A stretch of DNA of 64,000 bases from Endothia cerciana (taxonomy: Eukaryota; Ascomycota; Sordariomycetes; Diaporthales; Cryphonectriaceae). Positions 42,862-54,761 of this stretch are shown here, piece after piece (within the stretch, counting starts at the first letter, position 1; the number at the start of each line of letters is the position of its first letter). The DNA lies in assembly GCA_026119935.1 (NCBI GenBank), contig JALRMH010000001.1:806001-870000 (forward strand), in the 5' to 3' direction. The position numbers and the translations under genes were made by a program. The notes under the pieces were generated by a model. It saw nothing but the letters and a program-made list of their open reading frames with translations. It had not been told where the DNA came from and did no database searches.

Positions 42862-45746
42862 ATGGCCAGGAGGAGGGGTGGAGGGGAAATCAGAAAGCAA
42901 GAAAAGGTCGGGTATGGCATGGACCTCCTCAGACCTCCTCGCTCAGTTGGACGTCTGCGCCCGTAGAAGAAGAGGTTATGTAGCCTACTGCAGGGGCCTG
43001 CTGGTGGGAACGCCCCCTCCCCCCCCCAAAAAGACACCCAAGACAAGATTTAGGCCTCGGCCGCTCATCAAGGACAGCAGGTGCCCGTCATATCACAAAT
43101 GACGCGTCCTCAATTTCCATTCCGCAATCCGTCATATCTCCCCCCGACCCTCCTCACCGGCCCAGCGACGTCGTCCGCCTCACACGCACCTGTCCGCGGC
43201 TGAGCACCTATCTACAAGAGCGAGCCCCGGTCCCCACCCTCTCGAAGGGGATATGGCGCCGCCTTGGCGAGAGGCAATCTCAAACTCTCAGGTGGCGCCC
43301 CCCCGGCCGCCGCCTGGCCCCTGACACCCAGCCCTGCTCCTGCGCCGCCAGAGTCGCAAGCGGTCCCGTGGCGGTCCCGCTGACCGTGAAGAGTGGAGTG
43401 CGGGTGATGCGGTGCCGTGCCGTGCAGGTCAGGCAGGGGTGGGGGGGGGTTCTCCCCTGGCGAGACGGACGGCGACTTCTCCTGGTCCGGAACTCCCGAC
43501 GCGGGGTGCTTCTGGCATGGCATTGTACAGGCCGTAGGAGTGTCGCATGCGTTACCCAGCCGTCGTGGCAACCTCCATCGAGGGCCGGTCCACGCCCCCA
43601 GCCGCCGCCGCAGTGGCTGCCAGGCCCGCGCCTGCTGGCCTGCCCACCGCCTTTCCCACCTGGGGAACTGACCTCGGGAATTCCGCCTCGGCAAGCTGTC
43701 ACGAGGCGAGCTTGCCCTGGGGCCAGACAGACTGCGCTGCCCCCCCCCCCCCCCTTCTTTCCCAGCTCAGGAACCGTCTTTGGCACCTCAGCACCGGGCT
43801 GGCCAAGGCAGAGAGGTTGTGCGAGAGCCGGTTGTCTCCCACGGGTGCCCGTCCGCGCTCGTGCTCCCCAGAAGGTGCGTAGTGCGTTCGGCATGTGCAC
43901 TACCACGGCGCTGTGGTACAAGCGTGGTCCCGGCTGGGGGCTCCTAATTCGACGGCGTCGGGCAGCTGTCCTCTTAGCCTACATGGTTCCGGCCGAGACC
44001 TATCCAATGACCCCTCCTATATACCTAGGCCAGGAGCTACTTTGCGCCGCGCCTGGCAAGCTCGGGCTTAGAGGGCCAAGTCTTCCCTTGGGCGACCCGG
44101 CTTGGACGGAAACATCACGATCCTTTGTACCGTTTCTGTGCAGCGCGACAGGCACGTTTCAAAGGGAGGCCCGCATCCCGAGCATCACCACCTAGGCCTG
44201 GCCCAGGCTAGCAGCTTCCATGTCGCCGATCCCATCTGGCAAATCTCTACCACCCCCCGCCGCCGTACGTGTCCAGCCCCGCTGGCTGTATGAATGAGCC
44301 AACTTTGTCTCGGCAGCTCTCGAGACGTGGCATTGCGGGCTGGAGGGCATGCCACTGGACGATGCCGTACGCCGTGTACCATCGTCCATTCTCCTTGCGG
44401 AGGGGAGGGCTCGAAGAGATCCAATACCATGGTCCGGGCTCCTTGGCTGTGGGGTATGTGAGATTCGCCTCACGGTGTGGGTAGTAATAAGCTTGGTAAG
44501 ACAAAAAGCTTCGTCTCTTTTAGGTTCATGCAGGCCCGCTCAAGATGCGTGGCCATCTGGCCGGGGGTCAAGCGGTGCGGGAGGCTGACAGATCCTCATC
44601 ATCTCTCTACCATGTACCCCGATGCCTCGACGTTGGGGCTGCTCACCAGCCCGCGCGGACTTGGACTATCCAAACCCGGGGCATCCTACCTACAGTAGAA
44701 GGCTCTGTCCCCTGCCGTCGTCTGCCGTTCAATTGTCCACGGCTGAGGGGCCACTTGTCATTACCCTATGTATTACGCGTCGCCTCCTGTCTTCCACCCT
44801 GTCCTGCCCGTATGCATAATACGCATGGCAAACAAGAAAACAAAGTTCCTTCTTCCCCACTCGCAAAACCCGGTGATCCTGGGCACCCACATGGCTCGGG
44901 TGTGGTGGCCAACCACTCCAACATCCTCCATTCGTTTACGCGCAGCTTTAGGACTACATATGCACCCCGGGGCTGGACATCCTATGTCGTTGTACAATCG
45001 TCGATCACCTGCCCTTTCTCCTTCGAATATCACATTTCCCCCCTCCGGGAAGTGGGGGAACCGCCAGGCCCTTGTTGTTGCTGCCGTCACACGGCTCGAA
45101 GAAGATCTGGGGACCGCCTCATGCGGGTGAACCATCAATTTGAGGATTCGACACCGCAGTCCAGAAGTAAGCGGTCCAAACCTTGCCTGAGTAACCTGCT
45201 AGGCTCGTCCTGCAGCTCAACCCTGACTGACAACTTGGGTCAGACCCATGCCATCTGCTGCCTCCTGTTGGGATGTGACACTCCCATCACCGCCTGAACC
45301 GACTCCAGAAGCTGACTGGTCATTATGATGCCTTGTTACCGAGTGCCCGTAGACATCTGCCAAGGTATCAAGGGCCCTTGGGGAACTGTCCTGTCGCTAG
45401 CATAGTACCCGTTATATATGTCGCACGCCTCGGACCAGCCATTGAGTGTATCCTGAGACGGCGGAGTGAGACATTCGTGATCCCCGCGGGAGTTGTCTGT
45501 CCCCTCCTCACATTTCTATAGTCGAGGTCGAGAAAGCAGGAAAAAAAAAAAGGGGGACTTTAAGTAATTGTGTCCAGCGACCGTGGACCCCTTCTATCTC
45601 TCTCAAAGACTCCGTCCCCATCCAGTAGGCCTCTACCCAACATCACGTTCCAGCAATATCGGCCTTTGTGGTCGTCTGTACAGGTAACTCGTCTCACCAA
45701 CCAAAAAAAAAACAACAAAACAAGAAAAACAAAGAAGCCGAAGAGG

Positions 45747-47748
45747 ATGGCCGGAGACGACATCGCACCTACCTTGCAGGCCGAGGACCATGAGCTGTCC
45801 AAGGTAGAGAAGATCAGGCAGAGGACACTCGGGAACGTCCGGCTTCGTCACCATGAGACTGACGAGATCATTCTCGTCCCCACGCCTTCCAGTGACCCCA
45901 ATGACCCTCTAAACTGGCAAGTCCCCTTTGAGGTTCTCTCGGGCGCCCCGCGTCTTTATCCTTGACGCGAGGCTAAGGGTCGCCATGCTGACAAGAGTTC
46001 CAGGCCCCAGTGGTACAAGAAATCTATTGCGGTCCTCATATGCGTTGCCATGCTCTGGTGCAACTTCCTGGCGGCCGGGCCTACCGTCGCTATCGTCGAG
46101 ACCACCCTGAGCTTCTTCCCTGATGCGGATCCGACCACCGACGCAGTCCAGTTCAGTAACAACATTTCCAAGGTCTCTTACTTCTTCACTACCACCGCGC
46201 TCGTCCAGGGCCTGGGAAACTTCGTCTGGGTCCCCGTCGCGAACAAATATGGTCGACGGCCTGCCTACATCTTCAGCTATACCATCTACCTCGCCTGCGC
46301 GATATGGACCATCTTCGACCGGTCGTTCGGGGGTTTCTTGGCCGCCCGCATATTGATGGGCTTTGGTGCCGGCGCGGCGGAGACCATCGCGCCGGTCACC
46401 ATCTCCGATGTGTTCTTCCTCCACGAGCGGGGTGCCGTCATGGCTCTCTACACCTCTTTCCTCTCCGTGGGGGTGGCATTCGGGATGGTCATATCCGGGT
46501 GGGCTAACCCCCAGACGTTTGCTTGCGGGGCGCACAAGTGACGGACGCAGGCTGACCACCGTGACAGACTGATCACCATCAACCACAGCTGGAGCGTAAT
46601 CTACGAGGTCGCCAGCGCCTTCATAGGCCTGATCCTGCTCCTCGCCTTCCTCACCTTCCCGGAGACAGCCTTCAGGCGCGAGGAGAGGCTCCTCGAGGAA
46701 GCTCAGGGCCGCCGGGTGGGAGATGTACGCAACACCCCAGTCAGCCCGAGCGTTTCCTCCGAGAAGGCCAACGAGGAGGGCTTCCAGTCGGACGTCGAGA
46801 CAGCACCCGTCCCAGCGACGCCCACCCGCCGCAAGCCTTACATCGAGCGCCTGAGGCTCTTCAGCGGCACGTACACCTCCGAGCCGCTCTATAAGATCTT
46901 CTTCCGGCCCCTGGGGCTCATCTGCCTCCCGCCCGTCCTGTGGTCCGCGCTCGTCCAGTCCGTCACGATCGGCTTCGTCGTCGCGGTCACGTCGAACGTC
47001 GACAAGGCGTTCCAGGCCGCCTACGGCTTCGAGTCGTGGCAGGTGGGCCTGTGCTTCATCGCCGCCATCATCGGGTCTATCATCGGCGTCCCCGCGGGTG
47101 GGCTGCTGGGCGACCGCGTGGCCGACTATTTCACCAGGAGGAACGGCGGGATCCGGGAGCCGGAGATGAGGCTGCCTGCTATGATCCCCAGCCTGGTCTC
47201 GACGCCGCTGGCGCTGATACTGTATGGGGTTGGGATCCAGAAGGGGCTGCATTGGATCTGTCCTACGATCGGATTGGGCCTCTGTGAGAGCCCCCAACCC
47301 CCCTCCCCGGATGCCCCGATGAGACGAGAGGGGTTTAGCAGCTGACACGTCGTCCAGTGAACTTCTCCATCGTCCAAGGGACCAACGTCTGCCTGGTCTA
47401 CGTGATTGATGCGTACCGACCGGTAGCAGGAGAGATCACATTAGCGGTGATGGGTTTCAAATGTGAGTCGCCCAACCAACACCCCATCAATGCACAATCA
47501 AGGCTTCCAAGGCTGACGGATAGCTACCTCCAGCCCTCTTCGGCTTCCTCCTCTCCTTCTACACGAACCCCTGGGCCGACGAGGCAGGCTACCTGGATGC
47601 CTACGGCGCCATGGCGGGCATAGCCGCCGGCGTCATCATCCTCTGGGTGCCGCTATACGTCTGGGGCAGGAGGGTCCGCCATGCCACCTGGTCCTGGCCC
47701 GTCATCTCGTCGATCCACTGGAGCGACGATCGCGAGGTCGGCGAGTAG
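45747..47748 (+). CDS. MFS transporter (DHA1-like)
   Basis: Proton-driven transporter of the major facilitator superfamily, probably at the plasma membrane; the substrate is unknown. Five exons, 45747-45916, 46004-46498, 46568-47283, 47358-47462 and 47534-47748, give 566 residues. About 12 hydrophobic helices are visible with a central cytosolic loop (FPETAFRREERLLEEA and the Ser/Glu-rich stretch after it). The first loop has the MFS signature VPVANKYGRRPAY. The N-terminus ends in NDPLNWPQWYKKS, typical of this fungal group. Intron 1 starts with GCAAGT rather than GT, a GC-AG intron; splicing there joins LNW to PQWYK exactly. The start at 45747 follows an A-rich leader; an upstream in-frame Met at 45570 adds unrelated sequence. 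First gene of the putative metabolic cluster. Confidence 0.9.
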
Positions 47749-48570
47749 TCCCGGACCCGGAACCCGGGCCCTCCTGTGTGCCTTATGCTCTACGGCGTTG
47801 GCAACCTCCCTGCATTGTGGCGTTTCTCTAGGTGTACAAATCCCGATGCTCGAAAGCGGAACTGATGATCTCCGTCAGGGGCAAAAAAGAGCCAGCACGG
47901 CTTGGCTCGAAGCGGCGCATGGGTGGCTTGTGTGCTATTGGCGGATAGCAGAGATATCCGACCGGGCGCGCCGGCCTGCCTTTGCACGATATTTCTTTTG
48001 TTTCTAAGGATTGTCAGCGTTATCCTACTTCCTGTCTTTACTAGCGGATCCCTTCGTCATAGTGCCCCCCACGCGTGCGCTCTCTTGCGAGTCTTGTCTT
48101 GTCACAGCTAGCTATATGAATGGACCTTTTGACAGACGTTTCGAGAGATGTCACTGTCGCTGTATCTGCCGCTGGGCTTGAGTACGGGGCCGGAGGTGAC
48201 TGGGCCCTCCCACTTTATAAGTGTCCCCCGGTCTCTCTCTCTCTCTCTCTATGGAATGAGAGCAACCAGTCAACCTCTCGCTTGCTTCTTCCTGCTCGGG
48301 CTCTAGAGAGTGGTCGATGGCGGGCATGTTTTCCTGACTACGGCCAGGCGGGCGGGCGGCTTCAGGTCGATACAGGGGAATACATGCCAGGCCCTGGCTT
48401 ACGTGGCTGGGTCTGGGGTTGCTTGTTTCTCTGAATGCAACTGCTTGAAGTCACATTTATGGAGGTATATGAGTGATCGGCAACGGTTTTAGGAAGATGC
48501 TATGAGTGCCCGCATAGTACGTATGACATCCGGAACGCCGGAGCTGCGTCTCTTCTCGGCGGCACAAGGC
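47749..48570. other. Spacer between converging MFS and SDR genes
   Basis: 3' flanks of both genes; holds a short CT microsatellite at about 48232-48251. No coding region supported. Confidence 0.6.
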
Positions 48571-48869
48571 TTAAAAGCTCAGATAGCCACCGTCCATCAC
48601 CATATTCTGACCGGAGACGCTCTTCATCCTCACGAGTGCAAGGACCTGCTCGGCAACATCCTGGAGGGCGTATCAGCCGTGCCCAGCATCAAATGGGCCT
48701 CGGGATTCAGGGGTCTCTCACCTCCACAGTGGCTAACCTCTGAAGCTTGGTAGCGGCCTGCATCGCCTGTATCCTCTCCGGCGGGAAGATCCTCTCGGCC
48801 CAGTCCTAGGTAGATCACCACGTCAGCCACCGATCCGCAATAAGTCTCCCCGAGAGAAAGAGACCTGTG

Positions 48870-48921
<52 letters not shown>

Positions 48922-49588
48922 GCAAACCCACCGTCATCAACAGGCCGGGGCTGACGCTGTTCACCCTGATCTTCGGCGCCGCGATCTTCGCCAGGCCACG
49001 GGCCAGGTGCAGCTGCGCCGCCTTGGTGACGGCATAGGCCAGGGAGCTCCCGGAGACGTGGACCCCCGCCAGGCTCGCCGTCGTGATGAACGAGGCCGCG
49101 CCGCCCCCCCCGGCGCCGTAGGCGGCCTCGAGGTAGGGCCTCGCGGCGTGCATGAGCCACAGGTGGCTCTTGACGTTCATGGTGAAGCACCGGTCCCAGT
49201 CGTCGTCGTCCAGGTTGTCCTCGAGGTTCGTGATATCGCGCAGCCGCGTCCAGCCGCCGTTGCTGAAGACGACGTCCAGCCTCGGGGCCCCACCTGCTTC
49301 CCCCCCCTGCCCGGGACACATGGCCGAGACGGCCTCGGAGACGAGGCGCTCCACGTCCGCCCGGACGGACAGGTCCGCCCTGACGGCGTGGTAGTCCGTC
49401 CTGCCCGGCCGGGGGCTGAGCGTGCTGACGGCCCTGAGCCTGGCGACCAGGTCGTCGGCGCGGCGGGTGTCGCCGTGGTAGTTGATGGCGACGCGCATGC
49501 CGTTGCGCGCGAAGAGGGTGGCCACCGCGGCCCCGAGGCCTGCGGAGCCCGCCGTGACAAGGGCGATGGGGGGCTCCGGGGAAGCCAT
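48571..49588 (-). CDS. Short-chain dehydrogenase/reductase
   Basis: NAD(P)-dependent oxidoreductase with a classical SDR Rossmann fold; substrate unknown. Three exons on the minus strand, 48932-49588, 48722-48805 and 48571-48660, give 276 residues. The cofactor loop reads TAGSAGLG (Ala in place of the usual first Gly). The catalytic pair is Tyr185 and Lys189 (YAVTK), with the preceding ITTAS serine strand. The C-terminus rebuilt by splicing, KLQRLATVE then DVAEQV, ends in SGQNMVMDGGYLSF, the standard SDR end. Intron 1 (126 nt) contains a 44-nt GA/CT repeat; intron 2 is 61 nt. The start at 49588 places the Rossmann strand near residue 8; an upstream in-frame Met at 49687 adds unlike sequence. 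It is divergent from the monooxygenase-ADC fusion. Confidence 0.9.
48873..48916. repeat. (GA)n microsatellite inside an SDR intron
   Basis: About 22 GA units on the plus strand, (CT)n on the SDR sense strand, between the intron 1 donor and acceptor. It forms an extended polypyrimidine tract in the transcript. Confidence 0.9.
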
Positions 49589-51065
49589 GATGGGGATCTG
49601 CCGGAGGATTAGCTTGTCCTGCGCCCACCCACGGCCGACCTGACCCTCGGGTTTAAGGGGGTTTGTTGCTGTTGGTGGCTCGTTCAAAGGTCCAGTCGCG
49701 GCACGCCGTATAGTCAGTCGTATGAACGATTCCCCCTCCTGCGATGGTCTGGAGGGGTGGCCGGGTGGAAGGGGGGGGGGAGGTGCAAGGGGAGGTATCT
49801 CGGTCCCCGGTCAATATGGCAGAAGGTATTTTCCCACGATACGATGTGGTCTATTTATTCGGAGCCCACTTTTTCCCCACAAAGACTGTCATATAAGTTA
49901 CCCCATGTAGACGTCATGGCATCTTCACGGTACATCTCGAATGCTCAACCCCTCGACGTCTCCAGTCATCCGGATGAATTGCCGGCATGGTTCCACTCCA
50001 GTCAAGGGCAAGGGAAAATGGCACGATCGCATGTCTATCTGCTAGTCAGTCAGTCAGTCAGTCAGTCAGTCAGTCAGTTACCTGTCTCCTACTAGGGTTG
50101 GCAGGCTGGATTTTGGGGGGGGAGGGGGTCAGGAAGGCTCCAACGTACTATGTACTACGGTAAGAAGTACATACTATGAGGATTATTGGGATATTATATC
50201 TCCCTGCGTGCCGTTTTCCCCCCCACCTCCCGTGCCCTGCCGTGCAGATCTCCCAGCGAGAGGCGCCATCCCTCCACCTCGAACTACACCAGAGTGCCTT
50301 TCTACTGATATGGCGCTCGCATCTGGATCACCACGTCTTCGTTCCCGATCTGCACGCCATGGGCTGACCAGCAGGAGATCGAGGAGGCCGGTGCTACTCC
50401 GGCGAAAAGAGCGTCGGCCGAGGAGACCGATCGGCGACCCGCTGCAGCTCACGAGCCCCCTATGCAGAACCAACACCTGAGTCCCATGTGGCATGAGTAT
50501 TTGTTTCGACCTTGGCGGTGGGGCCGGAAGTCTATATCGTACACAGTACCATGGTTCTGTGGTAGCTCCGAGCCCTACCGCCTTTGATCCGACATGTCTC
50601 TCCCAAGAGCGTTCACACATACGTTAATGTCCTTTACACTAGGTGGGTGATCATCTGTTGGGTCAGAGGCACACTCCAGGGACGGGGCGGTGGTCTCTGT
50701 AAACCACCAGTCTCTTGCAGGCTTAACAGGTCATGCTCGGATTTACTGTCTCGGCCCTTTGTTGAGCATGCGCCTACCAGCCTGGCATGGCTGTGGCTAG
50801 GCCGTGTCACTACCCCCTTCACCTTTCGACATGCCAGACTATCACCGCACCATTCTCCAGCAGAGACACTGGCGAGGTCTGATCTCAGAACGCTGTCAGC
50901 TCACTGTTGTCCTTCCACTCGTCACTCTCGGACCATATCTTCATAAACCCTCGACCCGGCCGCTCACCTGGTCTGTACCCCTCCTCCTCCCCTACCCCAT
51001 CAATGTTCCCATCCCATTCCTGCCCGCAACAAGCGACACCTTCTGCCCATATTCATACGTAGAGA
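49589..51065. promoter_or_regulatory. Divergent promoter of SDR and monooxygenase-ADC genes
   Basis: A 1.48 kb spacer between two divergent starts within the putative cluster. It contains a CGG-N8-CCG inverted triplet at 49971-49984, the sort of site bound by Zn2Cys6 dimers, and a (CAGT)n repeat at 50044-50078. Short frames here have no recognisable similarity. Confidence 0.5.
50044..50078. repeat. (CAGT)n microsatellite
   Basis: Eight tandem CAGT tetramers in the divergent SDR/monooxygenase promoter. Confidence 0.9.
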
Positions 51066-53761
51066 ATGGACATCCGGGACCACACCATCAATGGCACCAG
51101 TGGCACCAGTGGCACCAGTGGCACCAGCCACTCCGCCAGCGGCGAGCACCTCCCCGCCGCTGGCCCGAGCAAGGTCGGGCTGACAAGCCCCCTGGTGGAT
51201 GAACACCCGACACCACTCAAGGTCATCATAGCCGGTGCGGGCATAGGTGGACTCTCAGCAGCCCTCAGCCTGCGTCGCAACGGTCATCACGTCGAGGTAG
51301 ACATCTCCGTCTTCAGACGTGTTACACAGCTCATGCACGCTCACTAACCCCGTCCCAGCTCTATGAACAGTCCCAAGTTGCCAGCGAGACCGGCGCCGCT
51401 GTTCATCTCTCGCCCAACAGCAATGGTGTGCTGAGGAGATGGGGCATCTTTGCCGAAAAGTTCGGTGCCGTGCCGACAGAGCGCATCCAGGAGCGCTCCG
51501 CGTCGGGCAGGATTGTCAAGGATGTGGATTGTTCAGGTCAGAACAAGCAGTGGCAGCACCCGTGGCTGCTCTGTCATCGTGTCAGCCTCTATGAGGAGCT
51601 CAAGGCCCTCGTGACGTCCGAACACGGTGTCGGGCCTCCGGCAAGGCTGTACACCTCCAGCAAGATTGTCGGCCTGGATCCGCACGGGGGCGAGGCTCGG
51701 CTCGCAGATGGCAAGACCGTCACTGGTGATGTGATCCTGGGCGCAGATGGCATCTACGTGAGTCCCCCCCTCCCCCAACACACTCCCTTGTCATGTCTGC
51801 TACGTGTCTGGAGAGCTGATGGTAACAATGAGCAGTCCAAAACTAGAGCATGTATCAAGGACGCGAGACTGTTTGGCTCCGGCAAGGCCGCCTTCCGGTT
51901 CTTGGTACCGCGCAAGGCCTGCCTCGGTGATCCGCTCTGCAGACCCGTCGCTGAGATGCTCGACACCCTCGTGATGTGGTTTGGTTCAGACCGGAGAGTC
52001 GTCATGTACCCATGCAGTGACAATCAGCTGCTCAACTTTGTGTGCATACACCCTGACACCGAGTCTCACTCAAAGCCTAGCGATGGTGAGCTTGGCCCTC
52101 CTCTTCAACCTCCTTCTTTCTTTGAAAAAAAATTAAAATTTTTTTCTTCTTCCGGCAATACTAAACATACAGGAAGAAGAAGAAAATGTCTTCCCTCGGC
52201 CATCGAGCCTTGTTAGAGTCGGAGACCAGAACGGCTGATGATCAACAGAGTGGGAGAAGCAAGGCGACCTAGAACAGATATTGAAGGTCTACAAGGACTT
52301 CGAGCCCGCATGTCTAGCGCTCATCAAAAAGGTCCATCCCCCGCGGATCAGCGTCTGGAAGCTGATGGACATGGAGCAGCTGCCCACCTGGACCGCCGGG
52401 AAGCTCGCGCTTCTCGGTGATGCTGCCCACCCCTTCACACCGCGTAAGGCCCATGCTGCCAGATTTCATGATCGAACACCACGAGAGAGGCTGACAAGAT
52501 GGCAGACCAGGGCCAAGGGGCCGGTCAGGCCATCGAGGACGCCGCGGCGCTGTCCATTGTGCTACCTCGGGGCACCCCTCCGGAGGAAGTTCCAGAGAGG
52601 CTGAGGCTATACGAGGAGATCAGGTACAAGCGCGCGCATACCATCCAGCAGTATTCGCGCGAGGCCGGTAAAGACTGGGTAGACGGGAAGCCGCAGACCG
52701 ACAGTGAGCCTGAAGCCCTCTCCCCCCCCCCCCTTTTTTTTTAATTTTTTTTTACCTCCTCTTCTTTCTTTTTCGGTGTCATGTGCCAAAATGTTAACAC
52801 AGGCTTAGTGATGGCATACACGTCTTACAACTTCGGCCACGACGAGGTAGATCACTCCAGAAACATCTACAAACGCTGGAAGTGGTCCAAAAAATCCAAC
52901 ATGTACTGGCGCATGCCAGTCGGCTTTGGACCCTTTCCAGGACCGCGGCAAGACGCGTACGGCCGCGCGCTTCAGGACGGCCCGCAGAGGACCTTTTCCA
53001 CCGTCTCGATAAAGTTCAAGACGTCGCGGACATATCTGGAGACCCTGTTCCCGACGGCCCAGTTCCGTTTCCGGGACCCAGCCACGGTCTGCCAGGCCTC
53101 TATCTCCATGACGGAACTGGACAACATGCAGTGGCTCGGCGGGAAGGGCTACCGCCACCTGGGCCTGTACATACATGGGGTAGACTATGTCAAGAAGGAC
53201 GGCAGCGCCCTCGCCGGCACGCACATGGCATTGCTGTTCGAGTCCCTCACGGACCCGATCGTCTCGGGCCGAGAAGAGCTCGGCATGCCGAAGCTCTTCT
53301 GCGATATCGACGTCGAGCGCCAGCCCACATCGGTCCACGTGGCCGCGAGCTGGCGCGGCGCCAAGTTCCTCGACATGAGCCTCACGGATCTGGAAGAAGA
53401 TAACGTGTCCACAGAGGCCGGGACCATTGGCGGGGAGAGCGATTACGGGATCCTGGTGTACCGGTACATACCCGCTGTGGGACAGCCGGGGAGGGCGGAC
53501 GCGGAGTACGCTGTTGTGGTGCCGCATGAGGAGGAGGAGCCGAAGGGGACGGTGAGGAAGGTGCTGAGGGCTCCAGTCTCGCCAGGCAAGGCGGGCAGCG
53601 GTGCGAGTATCAACATCCAGGGGCTGGACTGGAAACAGCTGCCAACGCTCCACCATGTTGCGAGCGGGCTGGCGGAGATCCCCATCTACGAGGTGGTGAG
53701 TGCCAAGGTGGTGGAGGGCTCGGGCGTGCCCGATGTGAGTGCTGCCAGGAGGATTGAATAG
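51066..53761 (+). CDS. FAD monooxygenase fused to an acetoacetate-decarboxylase-like domain
   Basis: Six exons, 51066-51296, 51359-51757, 51836-52085, 52249-52443, 52506-52703 and 52803-53761, give 743 residues. Residues about 50-425 are a class A flavin monooxygenase resembling salicylate hydroxylase: the dinucleotide motif GAGIGGLS, the second motif GADGIY, and GDAAHPF near 350 followed by QGQGAGQAIEDAA. Residues about 462-735 resemble the acetoacetate decarboxylase superfamily: MPVGFGPFPGPRQ, VKKDG, and GREELGMPKLF with Lys588 as candidate Schiff-base lysine. The two parts are joined through one short Trp/Lys-rich linker inside exon 6, so the fusion does not depend on a doubtful splice. 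The N-terminus has a GTS repeat from four 9-nt units. Intron 2 (78 nt) lacks stops; intron 5 has C12 followed by T runs. The reaction (perhaps ring hydroxylation plus a decarboxylase or hydrolase-like step) is inference. Confidence 0.85.
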
Positions 53762-54761
53762 CCCGGGATCCAGGAGCGTCTCGCAGGTGGTTCCTCTGCA
53801 CCTGGCAAGGGCGTTTTGGGATGGGCCCGGATCTTTTGGTCTGGTGAAGATGTGACTAGGCGGTTTTCAGGTCGATTTTTCCTGATTGAATGGCCTCGTG
53901 ACGTATAGCTGCGGTACAGACAGTACTGTAGACTGCATCTATTCCCGTCTTGTATATGCATGTATCACCTCGAAAAAGCACTGTCGGAGACTGTTATCTC
54001 GAAAGGAGCCTGGACTGAGACTCACCCCAGCCACCACGCTGCCTTCCACGCCTCCGCCTGCAAAAGAATATGCCCTCCCGAGCTAAGACCGGACACATCT
54101 ACATCGGTCGCATCAGCGGAGCCGAGACAGACAGCCGACGTCACACTCTCCCCCATATGAACTATACCTCGTGTCACCTATACATACGAGGGCGCGGGAA
54201 GCAATCGTCAGTTGGCCGCTCGGCCGACCCAGACAAAAGATGCCGAGGCGGCGATCATCACCCCCCTCCCCCAGGTTTGTGTCATGTCTGCACATGCACG
54301 TCCTCCACTTCCCGTAAATCTTAATCCCATTTTTCCTGGCACCCCGGATCGTGGGTTGCCGTCCCCTCTTCTCTCGAGAATAAGAGATAAGAGCGAGCTG
54401 TGCTAATACGGTACATGCTGTGTGGCTGGTAAGACCTGACGGTTCAGGGCGCACCTCGCAAGACCATTCCTGAGCCTCGGGCACAGATAAGCTAAGGCTT
54501 TCCCTGGACCGTGACTTGCCCAGGACGGAGGACCGTAACTTCTCGGAACTACCTATCCCCCCCCATTGGCAGGGACTGTTACTAGGTTATCTGGTCCAAC
54601 CCGGAGTCATTCTTCCGTGGTCGTGACTGGGACTTCGCTCAGGGACGAGAGCAGATATCCGTGTGCTCTGTTCCAACTTCCTCTGACAGATCGCATACCT
54701 CAAGAAGGAGGACTCACCAGCACATCACATCCCCAAGCGCCCTCGGCACGCACCAACCAAG
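53762..54761. promoter_or_regulatory. Spacer and promoter before the cupin gene
   Basis: Holds the fusion gene's 3' flank and the cupin promoter. GATAAG occurs at 54386-54391 and 54486-54491, exactly 100 nt apart, but at this length such hexamers are not significant alone. No coding region supported. Confidence 0.45.

Larger units (their letters stand above)
41113..45746. other. 4.6 kb spacer, 5' flanks of the transcription factor and MFS genes
   Basis: No gene supported. Simple repeats dominate parts of it: AGC then GGA then G9 (41623-41688), a GGGAGA array (42783-42861), C15 at 43740-43754 and an A-then-G run near 45540-45556. Plus-strand frames at 43368-44195 (275 codons) and 44545-45297 (250 codons) lack recognisable domains and have overlapping frames of similar length on both strands, so I treat them as chance. 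Confidence 0.5.

Noticed and set aside
43368..44195. 275-codon plus-strand ORF in the 4.6 kb spacer
   Set aside because: No recognisable domain, Arg/Pro/Trp-rich composition typical of chance frames in GC-rich DNA, and overlapping open frames of similar length on the minus strand.
44545..45297. 250-codon plus-strand ORF upstream of the MFS gene
   Set aside because: Composition is random-like with Cys and Ser runs, there is no family similarity, and it lies in the MFS promoter.
46940..47287. Shadow ORFs inside MFS, SDR, aminotransferase and fusion exons
   Set aside because: High-GC coding exons keep alternative frames open; the products are Arg/Ala/Pro-rich and the true frame has clear domains.
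54386..54491. Two GATAAG sites 100 nt apart in the cupin promoter
   Set aside because: Hexamers of this kind are expected about every 2 kb, so the pair is not significant without conservation.
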